Of a stretch of DNA of 64,000 nucleotides, positions 43,045 to 51,446 are shown one piece after another. This DNA comes from Chthoniobacterales bacterium. GTDB lineage: Bacteria > Verrucomicrobiota > Verrucomicrobiia > Chthoniobacterales > UBA10450. The stretch's first letter is position 1. Every line of letters starts with the position of its first letter. Where the stretch lies: assembly GCA_013815325.1 (NCBI GenBank), contig JACDGM010000002.1:28556-92555 (forward strand), read 5' to 3'. A model generated the notes under the pieces. The model worked only from the letters and a program-made list of their open reading frames with translations. It did no database searches and was not told the origin of the DNA. A program made the position numbers and the translations under genes.

Positions 43045-43506
43045 CGAGTCGTGCTGCAAACCGCGATTGCGATCTTTCTCTCCTCGCGCTCTGCGGTGCG
43101 TGGGTTGCCAGGTCGCGGCCCCACCCCATCGCGCAACTCGGACTCGAGGACGTGAGCACCGAAATGCTTCGGATTGACGATTTGCCGGTGAGCATCGCGA
43201 GGTCGATTAATATCCATATCCGATGACGATGACGGTTGATTCGACCGGGCAATTCGTCATCGAAAGTTCCGGCTACTCCATTTCGCTCGGGCGACTGAAT
43301 GAGTCGTTAGGCCGCAATTCCGCGATCAAACCGGCCCCAGAGGACAGAGCCAGTTTAGCGTCGAGCGCAGCGTGTTGAGCTGGCCGACGCCGCTTGAGAT
43401 CAACTCCATCTCGGGGCACTCGCCGTCGTGGAAACGGCACCTCTATTACCGCTTGGCGTGGGAGAAGCCGAACGGCAGCCGACTGGAAATGGGCGATCAA
43501 TCATGA
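43045..43506 (+). pseudogene. Multiply frameshifted remnant of an unknown envelope protein
   Basis: Coherent protein-like stretches occur in three successive frames: IAQLGLEDVSTEMLRIDDLPVSIARSINIHIR, then MTVDSTGQFVIESSGYSISLGRLNESLG (octamer at 43304), and LSWPTPLEINSISGHSPSWKRHLYYRLAWEKPNGSRLEM, stopping at 43506. Together they look like one protein disrupted by at least two indels. A hydrophobic leader may precede it at 43045-43110. Family not recognised. Confidence 0.55.
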
Positions 43507-43931
43507 ACTACGATCAATTTATTCAACTCTATTTCGAGCGCTCCAATGCCACGCAAGAATATTGGAACCTCTAGGTCATTATCGTCGGCGGCATTCTCGC
43601 CTTTTCCTCGTTGCGCAAGCATCACGCGCCCGTGACCACGTTGATCGCCTGCGTGCTCTTCGCGCTTTTCGCCTACGAAAATCTCGGCGCGTTACACGAC
43701 GTGACGGCACAGCGTTTCGCGTTGCTCGACGCGATCAAGCAATTCGACGCCAACGGCGGCGCGACGACTAACCCGATGCAAGCGCGCGCGCTGCTCGAAC
43801 CGACCCTCACGCCAGCCAGCTGGACGAGCGTGAAGGTGACGCACATCTCGAGCGATCTGCTCACGATCCTGGCGCTCGTCGCGATGGAATGGCGGCGCCG
43901 AACTCTTCGCGATGCGCAGCACGTGCCTTGA
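43503..43931 (+). pseudogene. Small membrane protein interrupted by an in-frame amber codon
   Basis: ATG 43503 begins MNYDQFIQLYFERSNATQEYWNL, then TAG at 43572-43574. The same frame continues without shift as VIIVGGILAFSSLRKHHAPVTTLIACVLFALFAYENLGALHD, through a second helix (LLTILALVAMEW) to a TGA at 43929. The whole would be a 142-residue, three-helix membrane protein. A single nonsense change (for example a Tyr codon to TAG) explains it. Adjacent genes are also decayed, so inactivation is the simplest reading. Confidence 0.7.
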
Positions 43932-43991
43932 GGAGGCCGCCTCCCCGTCGGGTTAGGGAACGGCCTGAGTCTTGCTACCCTGGCGGTGAGT

Positions 43992-44381
43992 ATGAAGGAA
44001 AGTTTAAAAATCCTCGCCGTCGAAGATGAGACGGCCGTCGCGCAACTCCTGGCGTTGGTGCTTTGCGGTCCATCCTGCCGGGTGACAACTGCCTGCAACG
44101 GCGCGCAAGCGCTGGAGAAAATCGCCGCGGCTTCGCGGCCATTCGATGTCGTTATAACTGATCACCAAATGCCTCAAGTGACCGGGCTCCAACTGGTGCG
44201 CGAGCTTCGCGCCCATCATTTTGGAGGCAAAATCGCGGTGCTCTCGGCGCACCTGAACGAGAAAAACGTCCATGCCTATGAAGAGCTGAGCGTTGATCTG
44301 ATGCTTTCGAAGCCGTTCGATGTCGAGGAGCTGCGTCACGCCATCGAAGTGCTCGCGCGTGAAGATTCGATCGCTGCCTAA
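43992..44381 (+). CDS. Single-domain response regulator
   Basis: Receiver domain with ILAVEDETAVAQLL, phospho-Asp in DVVITDHQMPQVTGLQLV (about residue 55), conserved Ser in VLSAHLN and Lys in LSKPFDVEEL, all intact. No output domain. ATG 43992 (MKESLKI) is chosen over the GTG at 43986. The stop TAA is in an octamer (44377-44384); a second octamer of the same orientation follows 32 bases on. Kinase partner unknown. Confidence 0.88.
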   Translation: MKESLKILAVEDETAVAQLLALVLCGPSCRVTTACNGAQALEKIAAASRPFDVVITDHQMPQVTGLQLVRELRAHHFGGKIAVLSAHLNEKNVHAYEELSVDLMLSKPFDVEELRHAIEVLAREDSIAA

Positions 44382-44431
44382 CGAAGTTGCAGTCGCCGTG
44401 GTTTCCAGCCTAACGATTGCCGGCTCTTCCG

Positions 44432-45844
44432 TCAGCGCACCTTCACTGGCGCGATGACGAGATCGAACATGTTCAACGTCCCGTCGGGGTTATCGCCCGT
44501 GGCGTTCGAGTTATCGGCCGCGGAGAAATAGAACCTGCCGCCATAATAGGCGAAGCCGCTGTAGTCGCCGTAGTCCACCCCGCTGCGGGCGTCGTTGTCG
44601 TTCGAGGCCGCGAGCGAAAGCCGGACGTTGTGCTCGAAGGTGCGGCCGGCATCACTACTTACCGTGGCGTAGATCAGGGTATCGTCGTTAGGCACGCCGT
44701 TGGTGTCGCCGCGACCGTTGTCACCCGCATCGTTGCGGGCGTCATACCATGCGATCGCGATCTTGCCGGTGGTGGGATCGAGCGAAATCTTCGGGTTAAA
44801 CTGGCTGTTCCTCCCGACGTCATCATTCACTCGCGCCGAGTCACTCCAGGTTGCACCGTTATCATCCGAGTAGCGCAAATTAATGTCGGTATCGTTGCTC
44901 TCCGCCGGCTGCTCCGAGACATAGATGAAGTAAAGCCGGCCGTTGTGCGGGCCGCCCGTGCGATCCCACGCGAGCCCGGCCTCGGCATCAATCGAGCGCC
45001 CGGATTGGGCGGGAATGTAATCAAATCCGCCTACGTTGGTCGTCTGCAACACTTGGGCGGCTCCGAAACCTTGCGGCCCGAGGCCGTCCGGATCGAGCGT
45101 GCCGAAGATGGTTGCCGGACCTTCGCCGCCAGTCGGATTTTGAAAGACGATAAAGACCTGGCCATTGGGGCCGACCGCCGTATCCCCGTAATCACCGGCC
45201 CGATTTGCTCCCGGGATTTTCTGCGCAGGCGAGAACGCGCCGACCCGACCGAGCCCCGTGACCGCGGCGCCGCTCGCCTGGATGGTCCCGTCAAAAGATG
45301 TCCACGAAATCCAGACGCTGTCCGCGCCGGCGGCGATCGAAGGCTGATCTCCACCGACCGATTGCCCGATGGCGGCCAGACTTTTCCAAGGCATCACCGG
45401 AATGCCGGAGGGCAGCGAGGTAAGAAACGCGAGCGGCTGAAACGTCGCGCCCCCATCGGTCGAAATCGCCATCTTGATCGAGATATCGGACGAGAGATAG
45501 GTGAGGAAAATATTTCCAAAATCGTCGGACGCGAGTTGCGCATCGCAGCAGGCGAAGCCTAACGAGTCGCCGTTGGCGATCATGTTATGCTGCCAGGTGC
45601 GGCCACCGTCGGTGCTCCAGCTGTGAAAGAGCGCGTTCGCTTCGACGTTGGAGACGGTCGTGATTTGCAGCGGATTGGCGTGGTTCACGGCCACCGCGGT
45701 CTCGGCCTCGTTCCCGCGACTCACACTGACGTCGATTTCGATTTCTTTCAGGCCATGCGCACCTTCAGGCTTGGGACGAGGCTCCGGTAACTGAGCGAAG
45801 GCCATTGGCATAACGAGAAGTATTAGTGCGGCAAATATCTTCAT
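44432..45844 (-). CDS. Secreted BNR/Asp-box repeat protein (sialidase-like propeller)
   Basis: The true start is ATG 45844, giving a signal peptide (ALILLVMPMAFA, ending at about residue 18). The track ORF of 713 residues has a long false N-terminus overlapping the helicase gene. Asp-box repeats (S-x-D-x-G-x-T-x) are clear: WSTDGGRTWQH, ISTDGGATFQP, YSDDNGATWSD and VSSDAGRTFEH. This gives a six-bladed propeller of the exo-alpha-sialidase fold, although catalytic Arg/Tyr/Glu residues of true sialidases cannot be placed. Length 470. Two octamers inside. Confidence 0.82.
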   Translation of the reverse strand: MKIFAALILLVMPMAFAQLPEPRPKPEGAHGLKEIEIDVSVSRGNEAETAVAVNHANPLQITTVSNVEANALFHSWSTDGGRTWQHNMIANGDSLGFACCDAQLASDDFGNIFLTYLSSDISIKMAISTDGGATFQPLAFLTSLPSGIPVMPWKSLAAIGQSVGGDQPSIAAGADSVWISWTSFDGTIQASGAAVTGLGRVGAFSPAQKIPGANRAGDYGDTAVGPNGQVFIVFQNPTGGEGPATIFGTLDPDGLGPQGFGAAQVLQTTNVGGFDYIPAQSGRSIDAEAGLAWDRTGGPHNGRLYFIYVSEQPAESNDTDINLRYSDDNGATWSDSARVNDDVGRNSQFNPKISLDPTTGKIAIAWYDARNDAGDNGRGDTNGVPNDDTLIYATVSSDAGRTFEHNVRLSLAASNDNDARSGVDYGDYSGFAYYGGRFYFSAADNSNATGDNPDGTLNMFDLVIAPVKVR

Positions 45845-45979
45845 AGGCGCGCATGCTGAACAGGGGACGGCGCTGGCCGCAAGTTTATTCTGTCGGGAAT
45901 GATTCGGACCGTCGGCTGATCCTGCCAGCCGGCAAAAGAAGGCGTGCCTTTCGGCCTGACTAACCGATAGTCCGCGCCT

Positions 45980-47254
45980 GTGCCATTTCGCTCCCTTGGT
46001 CTCGAGGACCGCATTCTCAAAGCCATCCAGGAAGCTGGTTACACCGAACCGACTCCCATCCAGACCGCCGCCATTCCCGAGGTGCTGGCGGGGCGCGATG
46101 TCATCGGCATCGCGCAGACTGGCACCGGCAAGACGGCCGCCTTCGTTCTGCCCATCCTGACTCACCTCGTTAGGCAAACGAGGGAAAATCAGCGGCCCGG
46201 GACGCGCGCGTTGATCATCGCGCCAACGCGTGAACTGGTAGTGCAGATTGAGGAAAACGTGCGCGACTATGCCCGGCATCTGCCCTTGCGGATGGCGACG
46301 GTTTATGGCGGCGTGAGCGAGCGCCCGCAAATCCAGGCGCTCCGCTCCGGCGTCGAACTGGTGGTGGCGACGCCCGGGCGCTTGATCGACTTGATGGAAC
46401 AGCGCCAGACAAATTTTGCCGGCGTTGAATTTCTCGTCCTCGACGAGGCCGACCGAATGCTCGACATGGGTTTTCTCCCGCCCATCCGGCAGATCGTTAG
46501 GGCGCTGCCCGCGAAACGCCAGACGCTGCTCTTTTCGGCTTCGCTCTCGCGTGAAATCGAAGCGCTCACGCATGAGTTCCAGCGTTCACCTAAAGTGATC
46601 GAGATCGGGCGCCGGGCCAACCCGGCGGAGACGGTGACCCAGCTGGTTTACGAAGTGCGTCCACATTTGAAACCGGCCTTGCTTCAACATCTTCTGGCCG
46701 ATGAAGAGCTCGATACGGTTCTGGTCTTTACCCGCACGAAACATGGCGCCGACCGCCTCGCGCGGCGTCTCGAGAGCAGCGGCATCAAGACCGGAACAAT
46801 TCATTCGAACCGCTCGCAAAGTCAGCGGCTTAGGGCGTTGAAGGATTTCAAATCGGGTGCGGTCCGCGTCCTCGTCGCGACCGATGTGGCCGCGCGCGGG
46901 ATTGACGTGGACGGCATTTCCCACGTGGTGAATTACGATTTCCCGATGCACTCGGAGGACTATGTGCATCGCATCGGCCGGACCGGCCGCGCTCATGCGG
47001 TGGGCGACGCGATCAGCTTCGTCACGCCAGAGGATCAGGGGCCGCTGCGTTCGCTCGAGCGCTTCATCGGGCGCGGGATCGTGCGCAAACGCGCCGAGGG
47101 TTTCGATTACAACGCCGCCGCGCCGCCGCGCGAAGAGCGCGGCGGGGAGCAGCGCCCCAGATTGCCTAACGACGTTCGCCGCGGACCGGCGCCGCGCCGC
47201 GAAGATTTTCGCGGCGCCGGCCAGCGCCGTGCTGGACGACGCCGCTCGCGATGA
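45980..47254 (+). CDS. DEAD-box RNA helicase, RhlE-like
   Basis: All helicase motifs are present: Q motif GYTEPTPIQTAAIP, motif I AQTGTGKT, Ia PTRELVVQ, Ib TPGRLID, II VLDEADRMLDMGF, III FSASL, IV VLVFTRTKHGAD, V TDVAARGIDV and VI HRIGRTGRA. The C-terminus is basic, Arg-rich and disordered, as in RhlE. It likely acts in RNA remodelling (ribosome assembly, mRNA decay). The start codon is GTG at 45980. Several octamers inside. It overlaps the glycosylase gene by 4 bases (ATGA). Confidence 0.94.
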   Translation: MPFRSLGLEDRILKAIQEAGYTEPTPIQTAAIPEVLAGRDVIGIAQTGTGKTAAFVLPILTHLVRQTRENQRPGTRALIIAPTRELVVQIEENVRDYARHLPLRMATVYGGVSERPQIQALRSGVELVVATPGRLIDLMEQRQTNFAGVEFLVLDEADRMLDMGFLPPIRQIVRALPAKRQTLLFSASLSREIEALTHEFQRSPKVIEIGRRANPAETVTQLVYEVRPHLKPALLQHLLADEELDTVLVFTRTKHGADRLARRLESSGIKTGTIHSNRSQSQRLRALKDFKSGAVRVLVATDVAARGIDVDGISHVVNYDFPMHSEDYVHRIGRTGRAHAVGDAISFVTPEDQGPLRSLERFIGRGIVRKRAEGFDYNAAAPPREERGGEQRPRLPNDVRRGPAPRREDFRGAGQRRAGRRRSR

Positions 47255-47874
47255 CGCGCGGGTCGCTCAGCCCGGAGCAAGAGCTGGCGGCGCGCGATCC
47301 GAAACTCGCGGTGCTGATCGCCCGCGTCGGGCCTTTTACGGTCGAGCCTGGTAGAGTCGTTAGGCCATTGGATGCGCTTGCGCGATCGATCGCCTATCAG
47401 CAGCTCAGCGGCAAAGCGGCCGCAACGATTTTCGGCCGCGTGCGGGCGCTTTATCCGGGGCGCAAATGGTTCTCGCCTGAGCTCATTCTCGCCACTTCGG
47501 ACGAAATTTTTCGCGGCGCCGGTCTTTCTCGCAACAAAATCGCCGCGTTTAAAGATCTCGCGGCGAAAACGCTCGACGGCACGGTGCCGAAACATGGCGC
47601 GCTCTCCCGCATGAACGACGAAGAAATCATCGCCCGCCTAACGAGTGTGCGCGGCATCGGCCGTTGGACGGTGGAGATGTTGCTGCTCTTTCACCTCGGC
47701 CGCCTCGACGTCTGGCCGGTGGACGATCTGGGCGTGCGCAAAGGCTATGCGAAAACTTTCCGCAAGAAGGTGGCGCCGACGCCGAAGGAGCTGCTTGCCA
47801 TCGGCGAGAAGTGGCGGCCGTATCGTTCGGTGGTTGCGTGGTATTTCTGGCGCGCGCTCGACCTGGAGAAATAG
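47251..47874 (+). CDS. AlkA-like DNA-3-methyladenine glycosylase
   Basis: HhH-GPD superfamily base-excision repair enzyme removing alkylated purines. Helix-hairpin-helix LTSVRGIGRWTVEMLLLF (residues about 130-147) is followed by the catalytic Asp region VWPVDDLGVRKGY (Asp158/159). IAYQQLSGKAAATIFGRV lines the lesion pocket. It lacks the N-terminal domain of E. coli AlkA, like many short bacterial relatives (207 residues). Coupled to the helicase gene. Octamers encode VVRP and LTS. Confidence 0.9.
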   Translation: MTRGSLSPEQELAARDPKLAVLIARVGPFTVEPGRVVRPLDALARSIAYQQLSGKAAATIFGRVRALYPGRKWFSPELILATSDEIFRGAGLSRNKIAAFKDLAAKTLDGTVPKHGALSRMNDEEIIARLTSVRGIGRWTVEMLLLFHLGRLDVWPVDDLGVRKGYAKTFRKKVAPTPKELLAIGEKWRPYRSVVAWYFWRALDLEK

Positions 47875-47940
47875 CTCGTGCCCCGGACGAGGCGCGTAGA
47901 AAAAACCAACCGACGAGGCGCAGTAGAGTGTTCTTTTTTC

Positions 47941-48272
47941 GTGAAAACAGCAGCGCAGAAATTCCGAGGCATTCTCCTTTGGGCAAAATGCGTCTCGCCA
48001 GCGCTCGTCATCGCGGCGGCAACATTTAGCGCGCCGTCGGCTTCGGCACAGAACGTGACCCTCGAACCGCTGCGTAACAGCGGCTACGGTTCAGCCCGGC
48101 TGCAACGGCTGCGACCGTGCGTGCGCCTAACATCAGGCTGCGCAGGTCCGCGTCGTGGCTGGGCGCTTCGGTTATCGGGTCGCTCGGCATGGACATCCTG
48201 GGAAGTAACGGCGCGATCGTCGATTTCGGGCAGCAGAAGCTCTACTTCTATCCCGCGACGGCGGCGAGATGA
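47941..48272 (+). pseudogene. Decayed secreted retropepsin-like aspartic protease
   Basis: A GTG start at 47941 gives a signal peptide (VSPALVIAAATFSAPSASAQN) followed by NVTLEPLRNSGYGSA. After frame changes, another frame carries SWLGASVIGSLGMDILGSNGAIVDFGQQKLYFYPA, the typical C-terminal block (LGMDxL...I(V/I)DF..xxLYF) of bacterial retropepsin-like proteases. The middle, including the catalytic D-T/S-G, is missing or scrambled (near 48100-48140). It ends at TGA 48270-48272. Confidence 0.65.
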
Positions 48273-48278
48273 TCGCAG

Positions 48279-48971
48279 CTATTCGACGGCGCGCCCGACA
48301 TCGTCATCAGCCGCGCCGCGATGCGCGCGGATGAACTCGCTCGGGTTAATCCATCCGCGCGTATCCTTGCGATAACCAGCGCCGACGAAAGGCGTGATGA
48401 ATTCGCGCATCTCAAAATGAAGATGCGCCAGATATTTCCCACCCGCGGTCCCGACCGTTGCGATCTGTTCCCCGCGGCGGACTTGTTGAGCCGGCGTCAC
48501 GAGCATCGTCTGCACGTGCGCGTAATAGGATTGCACATATTTGCGCACGCCCGCTTCGGGGTAAGCGTGGATGATGATGATGATATTGCCCCAGCCCGGT
48601 CCGCCCTCCCGCGCGAAAATGACGCGGCCGTCGGCCACGGCATAGACTGGATCGCCCAAGTCGCTGTTCTCCCCGCCGATACCGTTCAAGTCATCGCCGA
48701 GATGGTTGTTTTCGGTGAACGGTTGGGCGTTGTATGCCATCGCGCCATGCTCGGTGCCGAGCGGAAAATCAAAACGGGTTGCGGTCGGGAGCGCGGCTAA
48801 CTCGATTGGGGAAACAAGGTCGAGCGTTGGCTGATAATTTCGTCGGTTGAGCAGCTCCGGACCGAGGCGCCAGGCGAGATCCGCCGCGAGTGCGAAGAGG
48901 AAAAGGAGAACGCCCGCGAGCCACCAAGGCCAGGGAGGCGTCGATTTCTTTTCGTTAGGCAGCACGTTCAC
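48279..48971 (-). CDS. M23 family metallopeptidase
   Basis: An N-terminal membrane anchor (PWWLAGVLLFLFALAADLAW, about 14-33) is followed by the LytM fold: HLGDDLNGIGGENSDLG (His and Asp Zn ligands, about 91-107), VQSYYAHVQTM, and HLHFEMRE (about 188-195) with catalytic and metal-binding His. The usual GHxG..D spacing is maintained although GIDI is replaced by GDDL. Likely a periplasmic peptidoglycan endopeptidase. An octamer encodes PNE near the N-terminus. Confidence 0.88.
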   Translation of the reverse strand: MNVLPNEKKSTPPWPWWLAGVLLFLFALAADLAWRLGPELLNRRNYQPTLDLVSPIELAALPTATRFDFPLGTEHGAMAYNAQPFTENNHLGDDLNGIGGENSDLGDPVYAVADGRVIFAREGGPGWGNIIIIIHAYPEAGVRKYVQSYYAHVQTMLVTPAQQVRRGEQIATVGTAGGKYLAHLHFEMREFITPFVGAGYRKDTRGWINPSEFIRAHRGAADDDVGRAVE

Positions 48972-49059
48972 CGGGTTCTCTCCTTAACCGGCAATCGGTT
49001 CCTCCTCCTCGGCCTCGTCTGCGGGAAAGAAATCGAGCACGAGCACGATTGCGACAGAG

Positions 49060-50292
49060 CTATCCACTCGTTCCACGCAGCGTCGAGACGGGCGAGAGCA
49101 AACCGGCGCGGCGGGCCGGCACGTAGCTGGCGATCGCGACCGCGACGAGGGCGAGCAAGGTGGCCCAGAGATAATGGCGCCAGTCCCAAGTGACGAGAAA
49201 ATGATTGGCATAAATCAATCCCCGCACCCTGATCGGGATATGAGCGACGCCCAGCGTGAGAAGCGCCCCCGCGCCGCAGCCGACTAATGAACCGGCGCCC
49301 GCGATCATCGCGCCCTGCCAGAGAAAAATCGAGGAAATGTCGCGGCGCCGATAGCCGATCGAGCGCAGGATGGCGATCTCCTTCACCTTCGAGAGCACGG
49401 TCATGGTGAGGACATTGAAGATACCAAAGCCGGCGAGTAGGATGATGAGCGAGACAGTGATCGCCGCCGAGAGCCGGATGGTGAGGAACAATTGCAGGTT
49501 GGCCTCTTCGCGTTCTTGCCAGCTTTCCGTCTCGTGCCCAAAGAGCGTCTCAAAACGCGCCGCCAACGCCGGCGCGCGCTCCGGGTCGCGCAGTTTGTAA
49601 ATGATGAGCGAAGTCGTGTACGGTTTTTTCAGTAAACTCTGCGCAACTTTTGCGTGGCAATAGATGCGGACGGCATCGACCACGCCCACGCCGCTGCGCG
49701 CGGTCGCGGCGACGACGAAGCGTCGATATTCGCCGTCGGGCGAGAGCAGTTGCACGGAATCGCCGGGGACCACTTGAAGCGCGTCCGCCAGCCGCGAGCC
49801 GACGACGATCGAGTTCGGGTTGTTGCGGAAATCGTCCAGGCTTCCGGTCTCGATTTGCTGACCTAGATTGGTCGTTTGCAGATGCGGGGCAAGATCGATC
49901 CCGAAGAGATCGACCGTCCCGTTTTGGAACCCAGCGCGGGCGCTGAGCGTGCCGCGGAGAACGGGTGAGCAAGCGACCACATTGGAAAAACGCCGGCTCA
50001 CGCGCATGACCTCCGCTGCGTCGTTGACCCCTTCGAAAAGACGCCGATGCGGCGGGTGCACGGGCAGAGAAGGCAAGGCGGCCGTACCCTCGAGGGTTTG
50101 CACGCGCGCTCGCAGCACGAGCGCGCCGTTGCTCCCGAGGGTGGAATCGATGAAGCTTTTCGCGAAGCCTTGGGTCTGCGCCTGGGTGCAGATGAAAATC
50201 GCCACGCCGAAAACCACTCCGCCGAGGCTGAGGAAAAAGGCGCGTTTGCGGTGGCCGAGAAAACGGAGCGCGATGTAGAGCGGTGGCGTCAC
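49060..50292 (-). CDS. FtsX-like ABC transporter permease
   Basis: Four-helix MacB/DevC-type permease: first helix at residues about 15-35, a large periplasmic domain (about 40-265), then three C-terminal helices (ITVSLIILLAGFGIFNVLTMTVLSKVKEIAILRSIGYRRRDI, GAGSLVGCGAGALLTLG, WATLLALVAVAIASYVPARRAG) with the FtsX signature. It has no ATPase domain. The GTG start overlaps the HlyD stop by GTGA. It is the last gene of a TolC-TolC-HlyD-permease operon; the ATPase may be the gene at 55597. Confidence 0.9.
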   Translation of the reverse strand: MTPPLYIALRFLGHRKRAFFLSLGGVVFGVAIFICTQAQTQGFAKSFIDSTLGSNGALVLRARVQTLEGTAALPSLPVHPPHRRLFEGVNDAAEVMRVSRRFSNVVACSPVLRGTLSARAGFQNGTVDLFGIDLAPHLQTTNLGQQIETGSLDDFRNNPNSIVVGSRLADALQVVPGDSVQLLSPDGEYRRFVVAATARSGVGVVDAVRIYCHAKVAQSLLKKPYTTSLIIYKLRDPERAPALAARFETLFGHETESWQEREEANLQLFLTIRLSAAITVSLIILLAGFGIFNVLTMTVLSKVKEIAILRSIGYRRRDISSIFLWQGAMIAGAGSLVGCGAGALLTLGVAHIPIRVRGLIYANHFLVTWDWRHYLWATLLALVAVAIASYVPARRAGLLSPVSTLRGTSG

Positions 50293-51446
50293 CGTCGCGG
50301 GCCCGGCTGATCGGAGTGGACGAGGCGTTGCCTAACGAATTGGCCCGGGCGCAATTGATCCTGATCGGTCACGACAACGTGCGCGCCTTCTTTCAGACCG
50401 GATCGCGCCTCGGCAAAATCGAGCGTGCGATAACCGACCTCGACGGTGCGCGCTTCCACCATGCCGTGGGCCACGACCAAAACCTGATCGACGAGCAACG
50501 CGCGCGACGGCACGAGGAGCGCGTTCTCGTGGCGGCCGGTGATGATGTTCATCTCGCCGGTCATCCCAGCCATAAGATTTTTCGGCGGATTTTCCAGCTC
50601 GAGCACGACCGTATAACGCTGCGTCTCGGGATCGGCCGCCGGCAGAATGGATGAGACCGTCGCGGCGAATTGACGCGTGCGATACGCATACATTTGCAGG
50701 CTGGCTTTCATCCCGGCTTTCACTTCGCCAACGTCCTCTTCGTTTACCTCGCCGCGCACATAATTCTTGCGGGACGAAACCGTGAGCAGCTCGTTGCCAT
50801 CGGCTATCAGCTCGCCGTCGATCACGCGCAGCCCGGAGAGAATGCCATCCATCGGCGCGCGGATTTCGGTGTTCTTCATTTGCGCTTCGGCCTTTTGCAC
50901 GGCAGTTCGGAGCGCTTCGAGATTGCGCTCGCGCTCGATCCGCTCCGTCTTGAGCGCGTCGCGCAAACGGTTCGCCTCGCTTTTCGCTTTCTCGTACTCG
51001 ACCGCCGGGACGTTGCTCAACCCGGCCAATTTTTTCAGCCGCTCCACGTTTCCTTCCGCGATTTTCAGCGGCTCCGATGAGGGTAAATCCAGACGCGCGC
51101 TTTCCGTCGCCGCTTGCAGATCGGCTTGTGCTTGCCTGAGCTGGCGCGCGGTGCTTTCATCGGTGATCGAGGCGAGTAGCTCACCTTTCTTCACCTGTTT
51201 GCCGATTGCCCCGCGTCCCGCCGCGAGTGGCTCGGCCATTTCGATGAAGCCGGCGTTCTGTGCCCGCACATGATTCACAAACGACGGCTCAATCCGCACC
51301 GTGCCATAAACCGCAGAGATGGCCGTGCCGCGCGTCACTCGCTCCACTTCGGCAACTGGACGCGACCAGAAAAAAATCAAGACGCAGGCCGGCACGGCCA
51401 GCGCGAGAATGATCCAGAGCGTGCGTTTCGAAATTCGCGGATTCAA
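50289..51446 (-). CDS. HlyD-type periplasmic adaptor subunit
   Basis: Membrane-fusion protein linking an inner-membrane transporter to TolC. An N-terminal signal anchor (residues 8-26) is followed by a lipoyl half-motif, a long alpha-helical hairpin (DESTARQLRQAQADLQAA ... LEALRTAVQKAEAQM, about 110-215), the second lipoyl half (NTEIRAPMDGILSGLRVIDGELI) and a beta-barrel (GEVKAGMKASLQMYAYRTRQF). Starts at TTG overlapping the upstream TolC stop (TTGA). Length 385. Confidence 0.9.
   Translation of the reverse strand: MNPRISKRTLWIILALAVPACVLIFFWSRPVAEVERVTRGTAISAVYGTVRIEPSFVNHVRAQNAGFIEMAEPLAAGRGAIGKQVKKGELLASITDESTARQLRQAQADLQAATESARLDLPSSEPLKIAEGNVERLKKLAGLSNVPAVEYEKAKSEANRLRDALKTERIERERNLEALRTAVQKAEAQMKNTEIRAPMDGILSGLRVIDGELIADGNELLTVSSRKNYVRGEVNEEDVGEVKAGMKASLQMYAYRTRQFAATVSSILPAADPETQRYTVVLELENPPKNLMAGMTGEMNIITGRHENALLVPSRALLVDQVLVVAHGMVEARTVEVGYRTLDFAEARSGLKEGAHVVVTDQDQLRPGQFVRQRLVHSDQPGPRR

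Noticed and set aside
44417-45562. 381-residue plus-strand ORF
   Set aside because: Mirror of the BNR-repeat protein, which has a signal peptide and several Asp-boxes.
44432-46573. 713-residue version of the BNR-repeat protein
   Set aside because: The first 243 residues overlap the helicase gene on the other strand and have no pattern; a signal peptide starts cleanly at ATG 45844.
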